A DNA stretch of 64,000 nt from NCBI RefSeq assembly GCF_001748285.1, contig NZ_BDGT01000010.1:51571-115570 (forward strand), written 5' to 3'. A model generated the notes under the pieces. It had not been told where the DNA came from and did not search any database. It worked only from the letters and a program-made list of their open reading frames with translations. Position numbers and translations under genes: made by a program. Position 1 is the stretch's first letter, and every line of letters starts with the position of its first letter. Below, piece after piece: positions 27,120 to 36,258 of this stretch. The stretch comes from Thermogemmatispora onikobensis (GTDB taxonomy: Bacteria; Chloroflexota; Ktedonobacteria; Ktedonobacterales; Ktedonobacteraceae).

Positions 27120-27148
27120 AGTATAGCACGGGATGGCAGCCCTGTCAA
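27120..27148 (-). promoter_or_regulatory. Consensus promoter for the IclR-PrpD-ComA genes
   Basis: On the minus strand TTGACA (27143-27148), 17-base spacer, TATACT (27120-27125). Transcription should start near 27113, inside the operator pair, giving a direct way to block it. Confidence 0.8.
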
Positions 27149-27169
27149 ATGGAGGGCCGCCGCTATCTC

Positions 27170-27199
27170 TCGACGCCGGCGTCGCCCCTTTGCTATAAT
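27170..27199 (+). promoter_or_regulatory. Promoter with internal palindrome for the 27253 gene
   Basis: TATAAT at 27194-27199 with a weak TCGACG (27170-27175) 18 bases upstream. The perfect 14-base palindrome CGACGCCGGCGTCG (27171-27184) overlaps the -35 and spacer and may be an operator. The transcript would start about 47 bases before the ATG. Confidence 0.5.
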
Positions 27200-27252
27200 G
27201 GGGGCCGGTAAGGGCAGACCTGAGTGGCAATATTGTCTGTAAGGAGCATACG

Positions 27253-28017
27253 ATGAGCATACTGGAAAGCATTCAGCATGGGCTGGAAAAGGCAGCTCAG
27301 CAGGCAGCTCGTCTGGCCCGTATTCAGCATCTGCAGCTGGTGCTGAATGATCTGAGCTACAAGGCAAGCCTGGAGCACCGGACGCTATCCAACCAGGTCA
27401 TGGAATTGTATTTCAACGGGAAACTGAGCCAGGGCGAGCTGCTGCCACTCTGTCAGAATCTCGCCACCCTGGAGCAGCACATCAAAGAAATCCAGCAGGA
27501 GCTGGAGCGCCTGCATGGCGAGGGACAGGAAGAGGCTGGCATCGCACCCGCCGAAGCGACCGGGCCTCTGCCCCCTGGTCCATCGGCCAGCAACGACGCA
27601 GCTCCCCCTGCGGTTTATCCAGCGTATTCTCCGCCATTGCCGCCGGCAGCAACCTATCCCGTCGGCGGCCCGGTCGCCTACCCGCCACCATTGGCCACGC
27701 CCATGCCAACAGGGCCTGCTCCCAACCCAGGTTATGCCCCGCCGGGTTTCGTTCCACCACTGGCGAGCGTTCCCGCGGCAGTCGCTGCGCCTCCCAGGGA
27801 TGGGACTACCGTCGTGGCTCCCCCACCAGTTCCTGGGAGCGCAGCTATGCCACCCTCTGGCCCCGATCCCGCCACCGCGACGACTCCCACCAGTGTGCAG
27901 GGCGTGCCCCCAGCGCCCCCCGGATCAGGAGGTCCTCCAGCGCCGCCGACGCCGACAGATGTTCCGCCATTGGGAGCCTTGCCAGAAAGTGCCCTGGGAG
28001 AGCCTCACCAGCGGTAG
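27253..28017 (+). CDS. Hypothetical protein: helical N-terminus and proline-rich tail
   Basis: 254 residues. The first about 90 residues are helical and partly coiled coil (QQAARLARIQHLQLVLNDLS, then ATLEQHIKEIQQELERLHG). The rest is low-complexity Pro/Ala/Gly with repeated PPxPPxP and Tyr-Pro units. There is no signal peptide or membrane segment. AAGGAG lies six bases before ATG 27253 and a TATAAT promoter lies just upstream, so expression is likely. Domain layout resembles the LapA-like protein (Pro/Gly tail) and the coiled-coil proteins at the left end. No family is recognised. Confidence 0.7.
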   Translation: MSILESIQHGLEKAAQQAARLARIQHLQLVLNDLSYKASLEHRTLSNQVMELYFNGKLSQGELLPLCQNLATLEQHIKEIQQELERLHGEGQEEAGIAPAEATGPLPPGPSASNDAAPPAVYPAYSPPLPPAATYPVGGPVAYPPPLATPMPTGPAPNPGYAPPGFVPPLASVPAAVAAPPRDGTTVVAPPPVPGSAAMPPSGPDPATATTPTSVQGVPPAPPGSGGPPAPPTPTDVPPLGALPESALGEPHQR

Positions 28018-28243
28018 CAGGCCCATCAGCCAGCAGGCCGGCCCACCAGACCGTGTCGGCGCCGGCCTCCCGTCCCCGATGAGAGAGAAAGGCCAATCCC
28101 TGCCGCTCATCCATGACACCCGCCCTTGCGCTTGAGGCCAGCCCGCGCTACACTGACTAAGTGAGAAAGCCCCGCCCTCTTCTTTTCAAGGAGCGAGAGC
28201 AAGCAAGATAGTGAGCAGCCTGCAAGTGAGAAGGAAAAGGAGC

Positions 28244-28990
28244 ATGTCCAGCAAAGGGATTCCCAGCTTACCAGAACACGAGGAGCTGATTGTCGAGGCC
28301 GTTGACGTGCATAAGGACTACGGAGAAGGGACGCTCAAGGTCCAGGCGCTGCGTGGGATCAGCCTCCAAATCCGCCGGGGCGAGGTTGTCGCTATTATGG
28401 GTCCAAGCGGCTGCGGTAAGACAACGCTGCTGAATTGCCTCAGTGGCCTGGATCGAGCTACCTCCGGCACTATCCGTATTGCAGGCCAGGATCTTCAGGA
28501 ATTGACCGATAATGAGCTGACTACCTTTCGCGCTCGCTCGATGGGCTTTATCTTCCAGAACTACAATCTGTTGCCAGTGTTGACAGCCCTGGAGAATATC
28601 GAATTGCCACTGCTGGTGAGCGGGGTGCCACCGCGCGAAGCCCGTGCGCGGGCCCTGGCCAGTATCGAGGAGGTCGGACTGAGCCGCTGGGCCCGCCATC
28701 GCCCGGCTGAGATGAGCGGCGGACAGTGCCAGCGAGTGGCGATCGCTCGCGCCCTGGCTACTCGCCCAGCGATCGTCTGGGCCGATGAGCCAACGGGAGC
28801 ATTGGATAGCGAGGCCAGTCAAGAGATTCTTGACTTGATGCTCTCGCTCAATCGCGAGCAAGGGCTGACTTTTGTCTGGGTCTCGCACGCTCTGGAGGTC
28901 GCGCACCGGGCCCAGCGCTTGATCACAATGCGCGATGGACGCATCGAAGACGATCGTTCGCTCGTCGCTTCCCATGCAGACGAAGCCTAG
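28244..28990 (+). CDS. ABC transporter ATP-binding protein (LolD/MacB/FtsE type)
   Basis: 248 residues. All nucleotide-binding motifs are present: Walker [11 protein letters not shown]-loop [21 protein letters not shown], signature [15 protein letters not shown], Walker [12 protein letters not shown] and H-loop WVSHALE. The [19 protein letters not shown] region is typical of ATPases that work with MacB/FtsX-type permeases in macrolide, lipoprotein or peptide export. The signature has Cys in place of the usual Gln after SGGQ. I chose ATG 28244 behind AAGGAAAAGGAG rather than GTG 28211. No permease gene is adjacent, so the partner must be encoded elsewhere. Confidence 0.92.
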   Translation: MSSKGIPSLPEHEELIVEAVDVHKDYGEGTLKVQALRGISLQIRRGEVVAIMGPSGCGKTTLLNCLSGLDRATSGTIRIAGQDLQELTDNELTTFRARSMGFIFQNYNLLPVLTALENIELPLLVSGVPPREARARALASIEEVGLSRWARHRPAEMSGGQCQRVAIARALATRPAIVWADEPTGALDSEASQEILDLMLSLNREQGLTFVWVSHALEVAHRAQRLITMRDGRIEDDRSLVASHADEA

Positions 28991-29277
28991 CTCTGCGATC
29001 CTGCCGGCAGAGACAGCATTTACATCTTGCACGCCTGTCCTCTATAAGCACAGAAAACAAGTTTCGAGAAATGCCGCATGACGATGTCTTTGGAGAAGGG
29101 GAAAGAAGAGGAAAACGAGCCTCTCAGATGCCAAAAACGGGGCCTCAATCGTTAGAATAATGAAGGGCTATCCCGGATCTCTTTCCTCCGCCCGCGGTTG
29201 CAGAGGGAACGATCCGCACGAGGATACAGAAAGGAAACACGAGGATACTGTAAAGAAGGGATTGAGGGGGTCCTCCT

Positions 29278-30240
29278 ATGGGTAGAGTCATTGTTCTTGG
29301 CAGCCTGATGACCGACCTGGTAGCCCGCGCGCCTCGCTTCCCCTTCCCCGGGGAGTCCTTGATCGGTGAGGAGTTCGCGATGTTCATCGGCGGCAAAGGC
29401 TTCAATCAGGCGGTGACTGCCGCTCGCCTCGGCGCCCAGACAAGTCTGATCGGCAACGTCGGTCAGGACGCCTTTGGCGATGCCTTCTTCCCTGCGCTGG
29501 CCGCCGAAGGCGTCGATTGCACCTACGTCAGCCGCGATACGACCACCGGTACGGGCGTAGGCTGCGTGACGGTGGCGACCGAGATCGGCCAAAATGCCAT
29601 TGTTGCTCTGCCACGCGCGAATTTGACTCTGTCGGCAGAGACGGTGCGACGGGCAATGGAGGCACTGCTCAGCTCGGGACAGGCAGCCGCTATGACTCCG
29701 CCCGGCGTTTTTCTGACCCAGTGCGAGACAAGCATCGAGACCATCGCTACGGCCTTGCTCCAGGCCCACAAGGCCGGCTTCGTGACCATCCTTAACGCCG
29801 CTCCCATCCCCCAGGAAACACTGCCTGCCGAGCTTTTCAGATTGGTGGATATCCTGGTGGTGAATGAGATCGAGGCCAGTTTCCTGGCCGGCCTGACCGT
29901 CGATACGGCGATGACAGCGAAAACCGCAGCCGAACGCTTGCTAGAGCGCGGCCCTCAGCACGTGATTATTACGCTGGGGGCTCTGGGCGCGACCTGGTGC
30001 ACCCACGGCGAGAATGGCGCGCCGCCTTTTCATCGCTGGCAGCGCGCTTTTAATGTGCAGCAGGTCGATCCAACTGGCGCCGGTGACGCCTTCTGCGGAG
30101 CGTTGGCCGCTCGCCTTTCAATGGACGCCCCCCTCGAGGAGGCACTCCGCTGGGCCAACGCCGCAGGCGCCATTACGGTGACACGGAAGGGCGCTCTGCC
30201 TTCCCTGCCCACACGGGCCGAGGTCGAAGCCCTGCTCTAG
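29278..30240 (+). CDS. PfkB-family carbohydrate kinase, ribokinase-like
   Basis: 320 residues. Both PfkB signatures are seen: the N-terminal GGKGFNQAVTAARLG and the C-terminal DPTGAGDAFCGALAARL with the catalytic Asp and anion hole. VIVLGSLMTDLVARAPRFP at the start and VNEIEASFLAGL in the middle fit ribokinases, which phosphorylate D-ribose at C5. No rbs transport genes are nearby, so another sugar or nucleoside is possible. A GGGGG-rich ribosome site precedes the ATG. The gene stands alone between two spacers. Confidence 0.88.
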   Translation: MGRVIVLGSLMTDLVARAPRFPFPGESLIGEEFAMFIGGKGFNQAVTAARLGAQTSLIGNVGQDAFGDAFFPALAAEGVDCTYVSRDTTTGTGVGCVTVATEIGQNAIVALPRANLTLSAETVRRAMEALLSSGQAAAMTPPGVFLTQCETSIETIATALLQAHKAGFVTILNAAPIPQETLPAELFRLVDILVVNEIEASFLAGLTVDTAMTAKTAAERLLERGPQHVIITLGALGATWCTHGENGAPPFHRWQRAFNVQQVDPTGAGDAFCGALAARLSMDAPLEEALRWANAAGAITVTRKGALPSLPTRAEVEALL

Positions 30241-30550
30241 CGCTCACCTTCGTCTTCTATTTCTATTTCTCTCTTTGCCGGTTACCTTCACGGCCAGCCT
30301 TTGGACACGACAGTAACCGGCTCATACCTCTCTGCGCCTGACTTCTCCCAGCACTCTCTTTCCTCTCTTCTTTTCCCCACTCTCCCCTTCACTCTTGACC
30401 TGCTTCCTACCCCTCTTTATCAAATTATTTCGATATAGATCCTTACATTGAAGAAGCTGATTTCACAATCAGAAAGAAGTGCGGTACAATACCCCTGCAT
30501 ATCGCCACTATTGTCTACATCAATCTCAGGGTAGAAGGGAGAAGCAGCAA
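30241..30550. other. Spacer holding the promoter of the GHL10 gene
   Basis: About 310 bases. From 30410 it becomes AT-richer and holds the promoter at 30462-30490. A pyrimidine-rich tract fills 30250-30420. No gene supported. Confidence 0.4.
30462..30490 (+). promoter_or_regulatory. Promoter of the GHL10 gene
   Basis: TTCACA (30462-30467), 17-base spacer, TACAAT (30485-30490). The transcript start near 30497 excludes the in-frame GTG at 30479 as a start codon and supports ATG 30551. Confidence 0.65.
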
Positions 30551-32230
30551 ATGGGCAAAGGTGGGAGTGGCATAGAAGCGTATGGGTACCTGCGCTGGGT
30601 GGCAGTGGTGCTGTTCTGGCTGCTGAGTTCGCTGCCATTGAGTCCGGCTCTGGGCGCAGCCAGTCTGCCTGCGATGCAAGTGCAGGCGCAGAGCTGGCGT
30701 CGAGAAGGGGCCGGAGCCTGGTCGTGCTCCCCTTCGCCAACCACGGGAGCGCCGCGTCGACAGTTGCGCGGGGTCTGGATCGCCACGGTGGCCAACCTGG
30801 ACTGGCCTTCACGCCCGGGCCTGCCCGCCGCCGCGCAGCAGGAAGAAGGACGGCGCTTGCTCGACCAGGCAAGGGCCTTGGGCTTCAATGCGGTGTTTGT
30901 GCAGGTACGCCCGCTTGGGGACGCCTTCTATCCGTCGCACTACGCCCCCTGGTCAGCCTATCTGAGCGGTGTCCAGGGACGCAGTCCTGGTTACGATCCG
31001 CTGGGGTTCCTGCTGAGCGAGGCGCACCGGCGCAACCTGGAGTTCCATGCCTGGCTGAACCCGTTTCGCATCAGCTTTCACGACAATCTCGCCGCCCTGG
31101 CGCCGACCAATCCCGCGCGGCAGCACCCCGCGTGGGTGGTGCACTATGCCGGAGCCCTCTACCTGAACCCGGGCCTGCCCGCCGTGCGCCGGCTCCTGGC
31201 GGCCACGGTTGAGGAGCTGGTGCGCCGCTATGATGTCGACGGCATCCACCTGGATGATTATTTCTACCCCTATCCAGTGGGAAAGCTGCCGTTTCCAGAT
31301 AGCGAGACCTATCGCCAGTACGGCGCCGGTCGCTATCGCTCGATCGGCGATTGGCGACGCGCGAATGTGAACGAGCTGATCGCGACCCTGGCTCAGACGA
31401 TCCACCGCCTGCGCCCAACCGTCAAGTTCGGTGTGAGTCCTTTCGGGGTCTGGCGCAACCGCCGCAGCGATCCGTCAGGCTCGGCAACCGAGGCCGCGGT
31501 GACCAGCTACGATTCGCTCTATGCAGATACACGCACCTGGATCAGACACCACTGGCTGGATTATATTGCCCCCCAGTTGTATTGGCCAATTGGCTTTCGC
31601 CGCGCTGAGTACACCACGCTCGTGCGCTGGTGGGTCCATGAGGTAGAGGGTTGGCCGGTCCATCTTTACATTGGACAGGCAGCTTATAAAATCGGGAGCG
31701 GCGGCCCCTGGAGCGACGCGGAGGAGATGCCACGCCATCTGCGTTTTGACCTGCGCTTTGCAGCGGTCAAGGGCGAGATCTTCTTTCGATTGAGGTCGGT
31801 TCTGGCCGATCCGCTCGGCTTTGCCCGGCGCTTGCGCACAGCCCTCTATCGCCATCCCGCGCTGATTCCGGTGATGCCCTGGTTGGGTGGCGGCCCTCCG
31901 GCAGCTCCCAGAGCTTTACAGGCTCAGTTGCAGCCCCAGGGGACGAGCAGATGGACTGTAAGGCTGCGCTGGCAGAACGACCCTGCCGGCTCGGTCGCGA
32001 CGACTTACTATGCGATCTATCGCCTGGATGGCGTGGCATCCCCTGATCCATGCGCGCTGAAGACTTCTACTGCCCTACTGGCAACCCAGCGGGGCCTGGA
32101 CGCGGATTGGCAGGTCTTTGTCGACCAGCTCGTGCTCCCGCAGACTCTCTATACCTACTATGTGACAGCGCTGGACCGCCTGCATCATGAAAGCCCAACC
32201 AGCACCGCCCTGGTGGTCCATCTTCCATGA
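30551..32230 (+). CDS. Secreted glycosyl hydrolase-like 10 (GHL10 / DUF187) protein
   Basis: 559 residues. The N-terminus is a signal peptide (hydrophobic core about 14-32, probable cut after ALGAA). The GHL10 domain runs about 65-400: RQLRGVWIATVANLDWPS, ARALGFNAVFVQVRPLGDAFY, FHAWLNPFRI, YDVDGIHLDDYFYPYP, KFGVSPFGVW and DYIAPQLYWPIGF. This family is a TIM-barrel related to glycosidases, with roles reported in peptidoglycan glycan processing. The C-terminal about 110 residues look like a fibronectin-type beta domain (YYAIYRLDG, YTYYVTALDRLHHES). GGGAGAAG precedes the ATG. Confidence 0.88.
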   Translation: MGKGGSGIEAYGYLRWVAVVLFWLLSSLPLSPALGAASLPAMQVQAQSWRREGAGAWSCSPSPTTGAPRRQLRGVWIATVANLDWPSRPGLPAAAQQEEGRRLLDQARALGFNAVFVQVRPLGDAFYPSHYAPWSAYLSGVQGRSPGYDPLGFLLSEAHRRNLEFHAWLNPFRISFHDNLAALAPTNPARQHPAWVVHYAGALYLNPGLPAVRRLLAATVEELVRRYDVDGIHLDDYFYPYPVGKLPFPDSETYRQYGAGRYRSIGDWRRANVNELIATLAQTIHRLRPTVKFGVSPFGVWRNRRSDPSGSATEAAVTSYDSLYADTRTWIRHHWLDYIAPQLYWPIGFRRAEYTTLVRWWVHEVEGWPVHLYIGQAAYKIGSGGPWSDAEEMPRHLRFDLRFAAVKGEIFFRLRSVLADPLGFARRLRTALYRHPALIPVMPWLGGGPPAAPRALQAQLQPQGTSRWTVRLRWQNDPAGSVATTYYAIYRLDGVASPDPCALKTSTALLATQRGLDADWQVFVDQLVLPQTLYTYYVTALDRLHHESPTSTALVVHLP

Positions 32231-32457
32231 GATAGGCGAGATTTGTCGCTCAGGCGCGCCTCTTCTCTGCCCAGCCTCGCCGTGAGGCGCAAGGGGGACG
32301 GACACAGCCCCAGCTTGCCAGACTGTGCCGCCCCACGCTTAGAGAGGCCCTGGTGTGGGGAGAGCACAGCGGCTGAGAGAGCATATCGGCACAGTGCCTG
32401 AGCGTTCACAGCTCAGTTCAGTCGCCGTTCACCAGGGCCAGGGTAGGCTTGAGGGCG

Positions 32458-34653
32458 CTAACGGGAGCGCCGGGTCGTCAGGCTACGGGCGCGTTGGAGC
32501 AGATTGTTGCCTTTTGCCACAAGGGTAGCCGTGCGGGCCGGGGTGAGCTTCGCCGCGGCTTGCTGCCCGCTGCCACCGAACTCGGCTCCCTCCAGGATGG
32601 TAAGAAGCTCGTCGGCCAGGGCGTTGCGCTGCGCGGTCAGTAGCTGGAGCTGGGAGGCCATGCGGGTATAGGTGCTGTCGTTGTCGGGGCTGCCGCTCTC
32701 CAGTGCCAGGGTGGAGATGCGCAGTGTGCTCAAAGCAAGGTCACCGACGGGCGCATCGATGCGCTTGAGGAGTTGACCAAGCTGGAGAAGCAGGCCACGA
32801 CTGCGCCGCACTGTCGGCGGGAGCGCACTGTCGTCCAGCGCTTCGATAAGGACTCGTCCATCATGACGGTAGTCGTCTTTGAGACCGAGCAGCTCCAGCA
32901 TGGTGGGTCGAATGTCGGCGTGATCGGCCCAGATGCTGCCGTTGCGACCAAGATGGCGCACGCCAGGTCCAACCAGCCCCAGCCAGGTACGGTTGATGTC
33001 GGGGGCAATATCTCCGTGGTTCCAGGCATAGGTGGGCACAGCCTGAACACAGGGCGCGTTGCAGTTGGCAGGCCCGGCGTAGATGTAGTAGTCGGGATTG
33101 GCAAACCAGACAAAGGTAGGGGCGCGGGCCGGGTCGGCAGTGACCATGTGGAGCAGCTTCATCTCGACAGGGTCGGCCATGTATTGGGTGAGCTGCTCTG
33201 TCTTGCCCGTGATGGGGTTGACGGCAGTGAGTTTGCCGGTGGCCCGCTCAAACGCTCGCGTCACTGGATCGCTGCGCCCCGGGTTGCCAGTGATGTAGAT
33301 TGCCGGAGCAGAGTCGGCGTGGAGCTGGAAAGGAGTGGTAACGCCTTGCTGGGTGGCCAGCAGGCCCGCCATGTTGACGTTGATTTCGCCAATGACGCTG
33401 TAGCTGCAGGGGATAGTGACGCCGTCACAGTCCGCCGGGGTCGGTGGCCCTCCGACGAAATGGTCGCCTTCGTCAGCAGTGATGACAAAAAGGGTGTTGG
33501 CGGGCGTGATGCCGTCTTGCTCTAGCCGCTGGAAGAAGCGGGCAAAGGCTTGATCATAGGCGCGCAGAGCTGCAACGTAGCCCGCCTGACCAGGCCCAAA
33601 GGCCGGCCCTCCAGGGTGTTTGTCATGCACATCGGAGATGTAGGCGTAGGTGATAGGGACGCCGTGCTCTTGCATGGCGGCTACATAGGCGAGACTGACA
33701 CTGGCACTCATGCCATCAAAGCCGGGAAAGCCGATGTGCCCCTGGGAGTCCTGGATGATGTGCCCGTCAAGGTCAGTGAGCGGCCCGTCGGGACTGATCT
33801 GGGGGACGACGTATTTGTGGCCGAAGAGGGCCTGGTAGCCTTGATAGCCCCCAGGTTCATCAGGCAGAAGATCAGGTTTCCCGCTCTGCCCAGCCGAGCA
33901 AAGCGGGTTGTTGAGGGCACAATGAATGCTGATGCCTACGAAATCAGCATAGGCCTGGGCTGGATTGGCTTTGACTTCGCTGGCCTCCGGCGAGTCAGCC
34001 CCGAAGACAGTGGGGATGTCAGTCCCGATGTTCTCCAGGACCATGTTGGCCGCGCCAACCCCTCCAACATTACAGCCAGCCCGCGTGTAGGGCACCCACG
34101 GCGCCGGGGCGTTGACTCCTAGCTCGTTGAGCATGTTGTAGGTGGTGTCGGTCGGCGCCGGATTGCTGGGATCATAGACGGGATCGGTCCAGTAGGCAAA
34201 GGCAGAGGCCGGGCTGCTGGTCCCGTCAGGATTGAAATAGCGATAGCTGTTGCTGATCGCTACGCCGTGACGATCTGGGTAGACACCAGTGAGTGAGGTG
34301 AGGATGTTGGTGCCAGTGTGGGCAATCAGGGGAGTGTGGTTGTTGGAGAGCATGACACCGTTGCTCTCGATAAAGTTGAGGAGATGGGGCATCTGCTCTA
34401 GATCAGAAGGAACATTAGGGTTGTCCCTCATCAGATGCACATTGTCAAATTGGATGTAGATGACGTGCTTGATGCCATTTTTGAGGCGACAGGCCGCATC
34501 ACTCTCGCTCATCGTAGCAGCAGTAGCAGCAGCACTACCAGGTTTCAACGCCGGTAGCAGGATGCTGATGATGAGGAGAAGCAAACAGCTCGCTTCGATG
34601 AAGCGGAAGCGTCCCCCCGCAGGGTTGCGCTGGGACCAGATGCGATGACACAT
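32458..34653 (-). CDS. Secreted alkaline-phosphatase-superfamily protein (phosphodiesterase/sulfatase-like)
   Basis: 731 residues. A signal peptide (about 20-43, EASCLLLLIISILLPALKPG) directs export. Superfamily metal-site features are visible: IYIQFDNVHLMRDN early on, a likely nucleophile Thr in NNHTPLIAHTGTNILTS, then GVYPDRHG, FVITADEGDHF with Asp and His, and WNHGD near the end. These are typical of type I phosphodiesterase/nucleotide pyrophosphatase and sulfatase relatives; the substrate is not evident. The last about 130 residues are helical and fall outside the catalytic fold. ATG 34653 has AAGGAGG six bases upstream, so the frame's earlier 86 codons are excluded. The promoter lies about 260 bases upstream, giving a long leader. 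Confidence 0.8.
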   Translation of the reverse strand: MCHRIWSQRNPAGGRFRFIEASCLLLLIISILLPALKPGSAAATAATMSESDAACRLKNGIKHVIYIQFDNVHLMRDNPNVPSDLEQMPHLLNFIESNGVMLSNNHTPLIAHTGTNILTSLTGVYPDRHGVAISNSYRYFNPDGTSSPASAFAYWTDPVYDPSNPAPTDTTYNMLNELGVNAPAPWVPYTRAGCNVGGVGAANMVLENIGTDIPTVFGADSPEASEVKANPAQAYADFVGISIHCALNNPLCSAGQSGKPDLLPDEPGGYQGYQALFGHKYVVPQISPDGPLTDLDGHIIQDSQGHIGFPGFDGMSASVSLAYVAAMQEHGVPITYAYISDVHDKHPGGPAFGPGQAGYVAALRAYDQAFARFFQRLEQDGITPANTLFVITADEGDHFVGGPPTPADCDGVTIPCSYSVIGEINVNMAGLLATQQGVTTPFQLHADSAPAIYITGNPGRSDPVTRAFERATGKLTAVNPITGKTEQLTQYMADPVEMKLLHMVTADPARAPTFVWFANPDYYIYAGPANCNAPCVQAVPTYAWNHGDIAPDINRTWLGLVGPGVRHLGRNGSIWADHADIRPTMLELLGLKDDYRHDGRVLIEALDDSALPPTVRRSRGLLLQLGQLLKRIDAPVGDLALSTLRISTLALESGSPDNDSTYTRMASQLQLLTAQRNALADELLTILEGAEFGGSGQQAAAKLTPARTATLVAKGNNLLQRARSLTTRRSR

Positions 34654-35256
34654 AGGTTCCTCCTTTATCGCTGCAGGTCCACCGGTTGGTCGGTCAACTG
34701 GCACACAAGAACAGCATGACTGCGACTCGCTCGTGACAGCATGAGTACGGCCCTTTTCTTCCTCCGTCCAGTAGCTGCACCCGGACGCTGACCTTCCCCG
34801 CCACGTCCTGCCCTGTCCTTGCGCTTCCAGTGTTGAGAGCCTGTCAGGTGGCACTCCTGACAGAGAGGCCTCCTCAAGTCGCGTTCCTCTCGACTCTCTA
34901 AGGAGATGCAATTAGAGTATAGCACTCTATTGAATAGATATCAATGATCTAAATGGCAAAGTGTTAAGAATATGCAAAATAGAGGCATTCATGCACGTCC
35001 ATAAGAGGGGCAGAGGAGAATCACCCCCGAGACGCAGGCCGGGGAAAAGCACTGGTAGACCCGGTCAGGCTCAGTTCGTCGGCTACCCCGCCTGATCAAG
35101 CAGGGCCGAGAGTCTAGGCCAAGGTTCGTTGGTTGGTTAGCGAGGTGGCCGGCTGGCTGACTGACCTCACAGGCTCCCTGGATGGGAAGCACGGCGCACC
35201 TGGAAGAAAGCCAGTACCCGGACGGCTCTCTGACTGGGGTTGCTCCGACTCAAAGC
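34654..35256. other. Leader and promoter region of the phosphatase-like gene
   Basis: About 600 bases. It holds the 260-base leader, the promoter at 34916-34944 and an AT-rich stretch (34900-34980) that contrasts with the GC-rich surroundings. No gene is supported between 34980 and 35256. Confidence 0.45.
34916..34944 (-). promoter_or_regulatory. Promoter of the secreted phosphatase-like gene
   Basis: On the minus strand TTGATA (34939-34944), 17-base spacer, TATACT (34916-34921), in an AT-rich setting. Its start near 34909 implies an untranslated leader of about 255 bases. Confidence 0.75.
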
Positions 35257-35730
35257 TTAGAGCCTGAAGGGGAGCCAGCGCAGAGGGGGAAAGACCTGCT
35301 CGACAATCGAAAAATGATCGTAGTAGTCGCTCTGCCGCAGGATCAGACCATTTCTGACCAGGAAGATGCTGACGCCATCAACTTGAAAAGGGCGTGAGAG
35401 CCAGGACTGCTTCAGGAGACGTGGCGTTGTGCCGGAGGCGATCCAGCAGACTGCCGCCTGCCCTTCCCCAAAGAAGCGGCGCGTCGGCGTATACTGGATG
35501 GTCGGCATACTGCTGAACCGCTGACTAAACCAGCGCGCAATCTCTTGATGGCCGCGACGCGCATGGCGCATACCCGTGTCAAAGAGTTCAGCGCTCTCAT
35601 GATAGAGGGCAACAAGCTCATCGACGTCATGAGCATTGAAGGCGACGATCCAGCGATTGATGAGAATAGGTAGCTCCATGCCTGCAGGCACAGGACCACT
35701 GTGCTCAAAGCCGTCTCGGTTGGTTCGCAC
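35257..35730 (-). CDS. SnoaL-like / NTF2-fold protein
   Basis: 157 residues. NRWIVAFNAHDVDELVALYH, AELFDTGMRHARRGHQEIARW and the C-terminal strand pair VDGVSIFLVRNGLILRQSDYYD match the SnoaL-like polyketide-cyclase/NTF2 fold, a small cone-shaped barrel that binds or isomerises small molecules. Function is unknown. GTG 35730 has GAGGAG eight bases before it; ATG 35679 would remove 17 residues and also leaves a complete fold. It is not clearly linked to a neighbour. Confidence 0.8.
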   Translation of the reverse strand: MRTNRDGFEHSGPVPAGMELPILINRWIVAFNAHDVDELVALYHESAELFDTGMRHARRGHQEIARWFSQRFSSMPTIQYTPTRRFFGEGQAAVCWIASGTTPRLLKQSWLSRPFQVDGVSIFLVRNGLILRQSDYYDHFSIVEQVFPPLRWLPFRL

Positions 35731-35940
35731 GCCACTTTCTCCTCTGCTTCTCTCTGGCTGGCAGCTCTCGGATGGGGTCATCCTCGTGCTCTGTATTGTA
35801 GCGCAGGAGGACGATAAGGACAAATACTCTGGTCAATTGAATTGGGAGCTGCGTCGAGTGTGGTCGCCTGTCGCCTATCTTTACCTGCCTATCCACCGGC
35901 CTTCTTCGCTGACCTCTCCTACCGAGCGAGCAAGACCCAA

Positions 35941-36258
35941 TCAGGACGAAAGCCAGGAGGAAACGGCGAGCGAGAGGACGCAAGCCTCATCGGTCGCCGC
36001 CTTCTTCGCTGGCGAGGGCAGGAGAAAGGAATTTGCCATTCTCATACTGTCCAGGCAAGGTGCTGAGGGGAGTCCGTCACTGGATGCGGGCGCAATGACA
36101 GGGAACTGGGATACGATCTTTTTGCCGCCCCCAACCAGCTTCCCGGCCAGAACCGCGATTAGCAGGAGGACGTTCATTACCAGTTTCCACCGGCGATGCC
36201 GTCTTCTCTGATGGGAGCGCTTCCCGTGGGCTTCGGCAGCGGAGACCGAGGGCCGCAT
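35941..36258 (-). CDS. Possible small membrane protein
   Basis: A weakly supported 105-residue frame. It starts with a very basic stretch (HGKRSHQRRRHRRWK), then one hydrophobic segment (about 28-43, LVMNVLLLIAVLAGKLVGG) and a polar tail, the pattern of a single-span protein with positive-inside topology. AAGGA lies eight bases before ATG 36258. It is downstream of and in the same direction as the VWA lipoprotein gene. It could be a chance frame; codon use and homologues would decide. Confidence 0.35.
   Translation of the reverse strand: MRPSVSAAEAHGKRSHQRRRHRRWKLVMNVLLLIAVLAGKLVGGGKKIVSQFPVIAPASSDGLPSAPCLDSMRMANSFLLPSPAKKAATDEACVLSLAVSSWLSS

Noticed and set aside
35636..36211. 191-codon plus-strand frame
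   Set aside because: Lies partly antisense to the SnoaL-like gene; no ribosome site and no family pattern.
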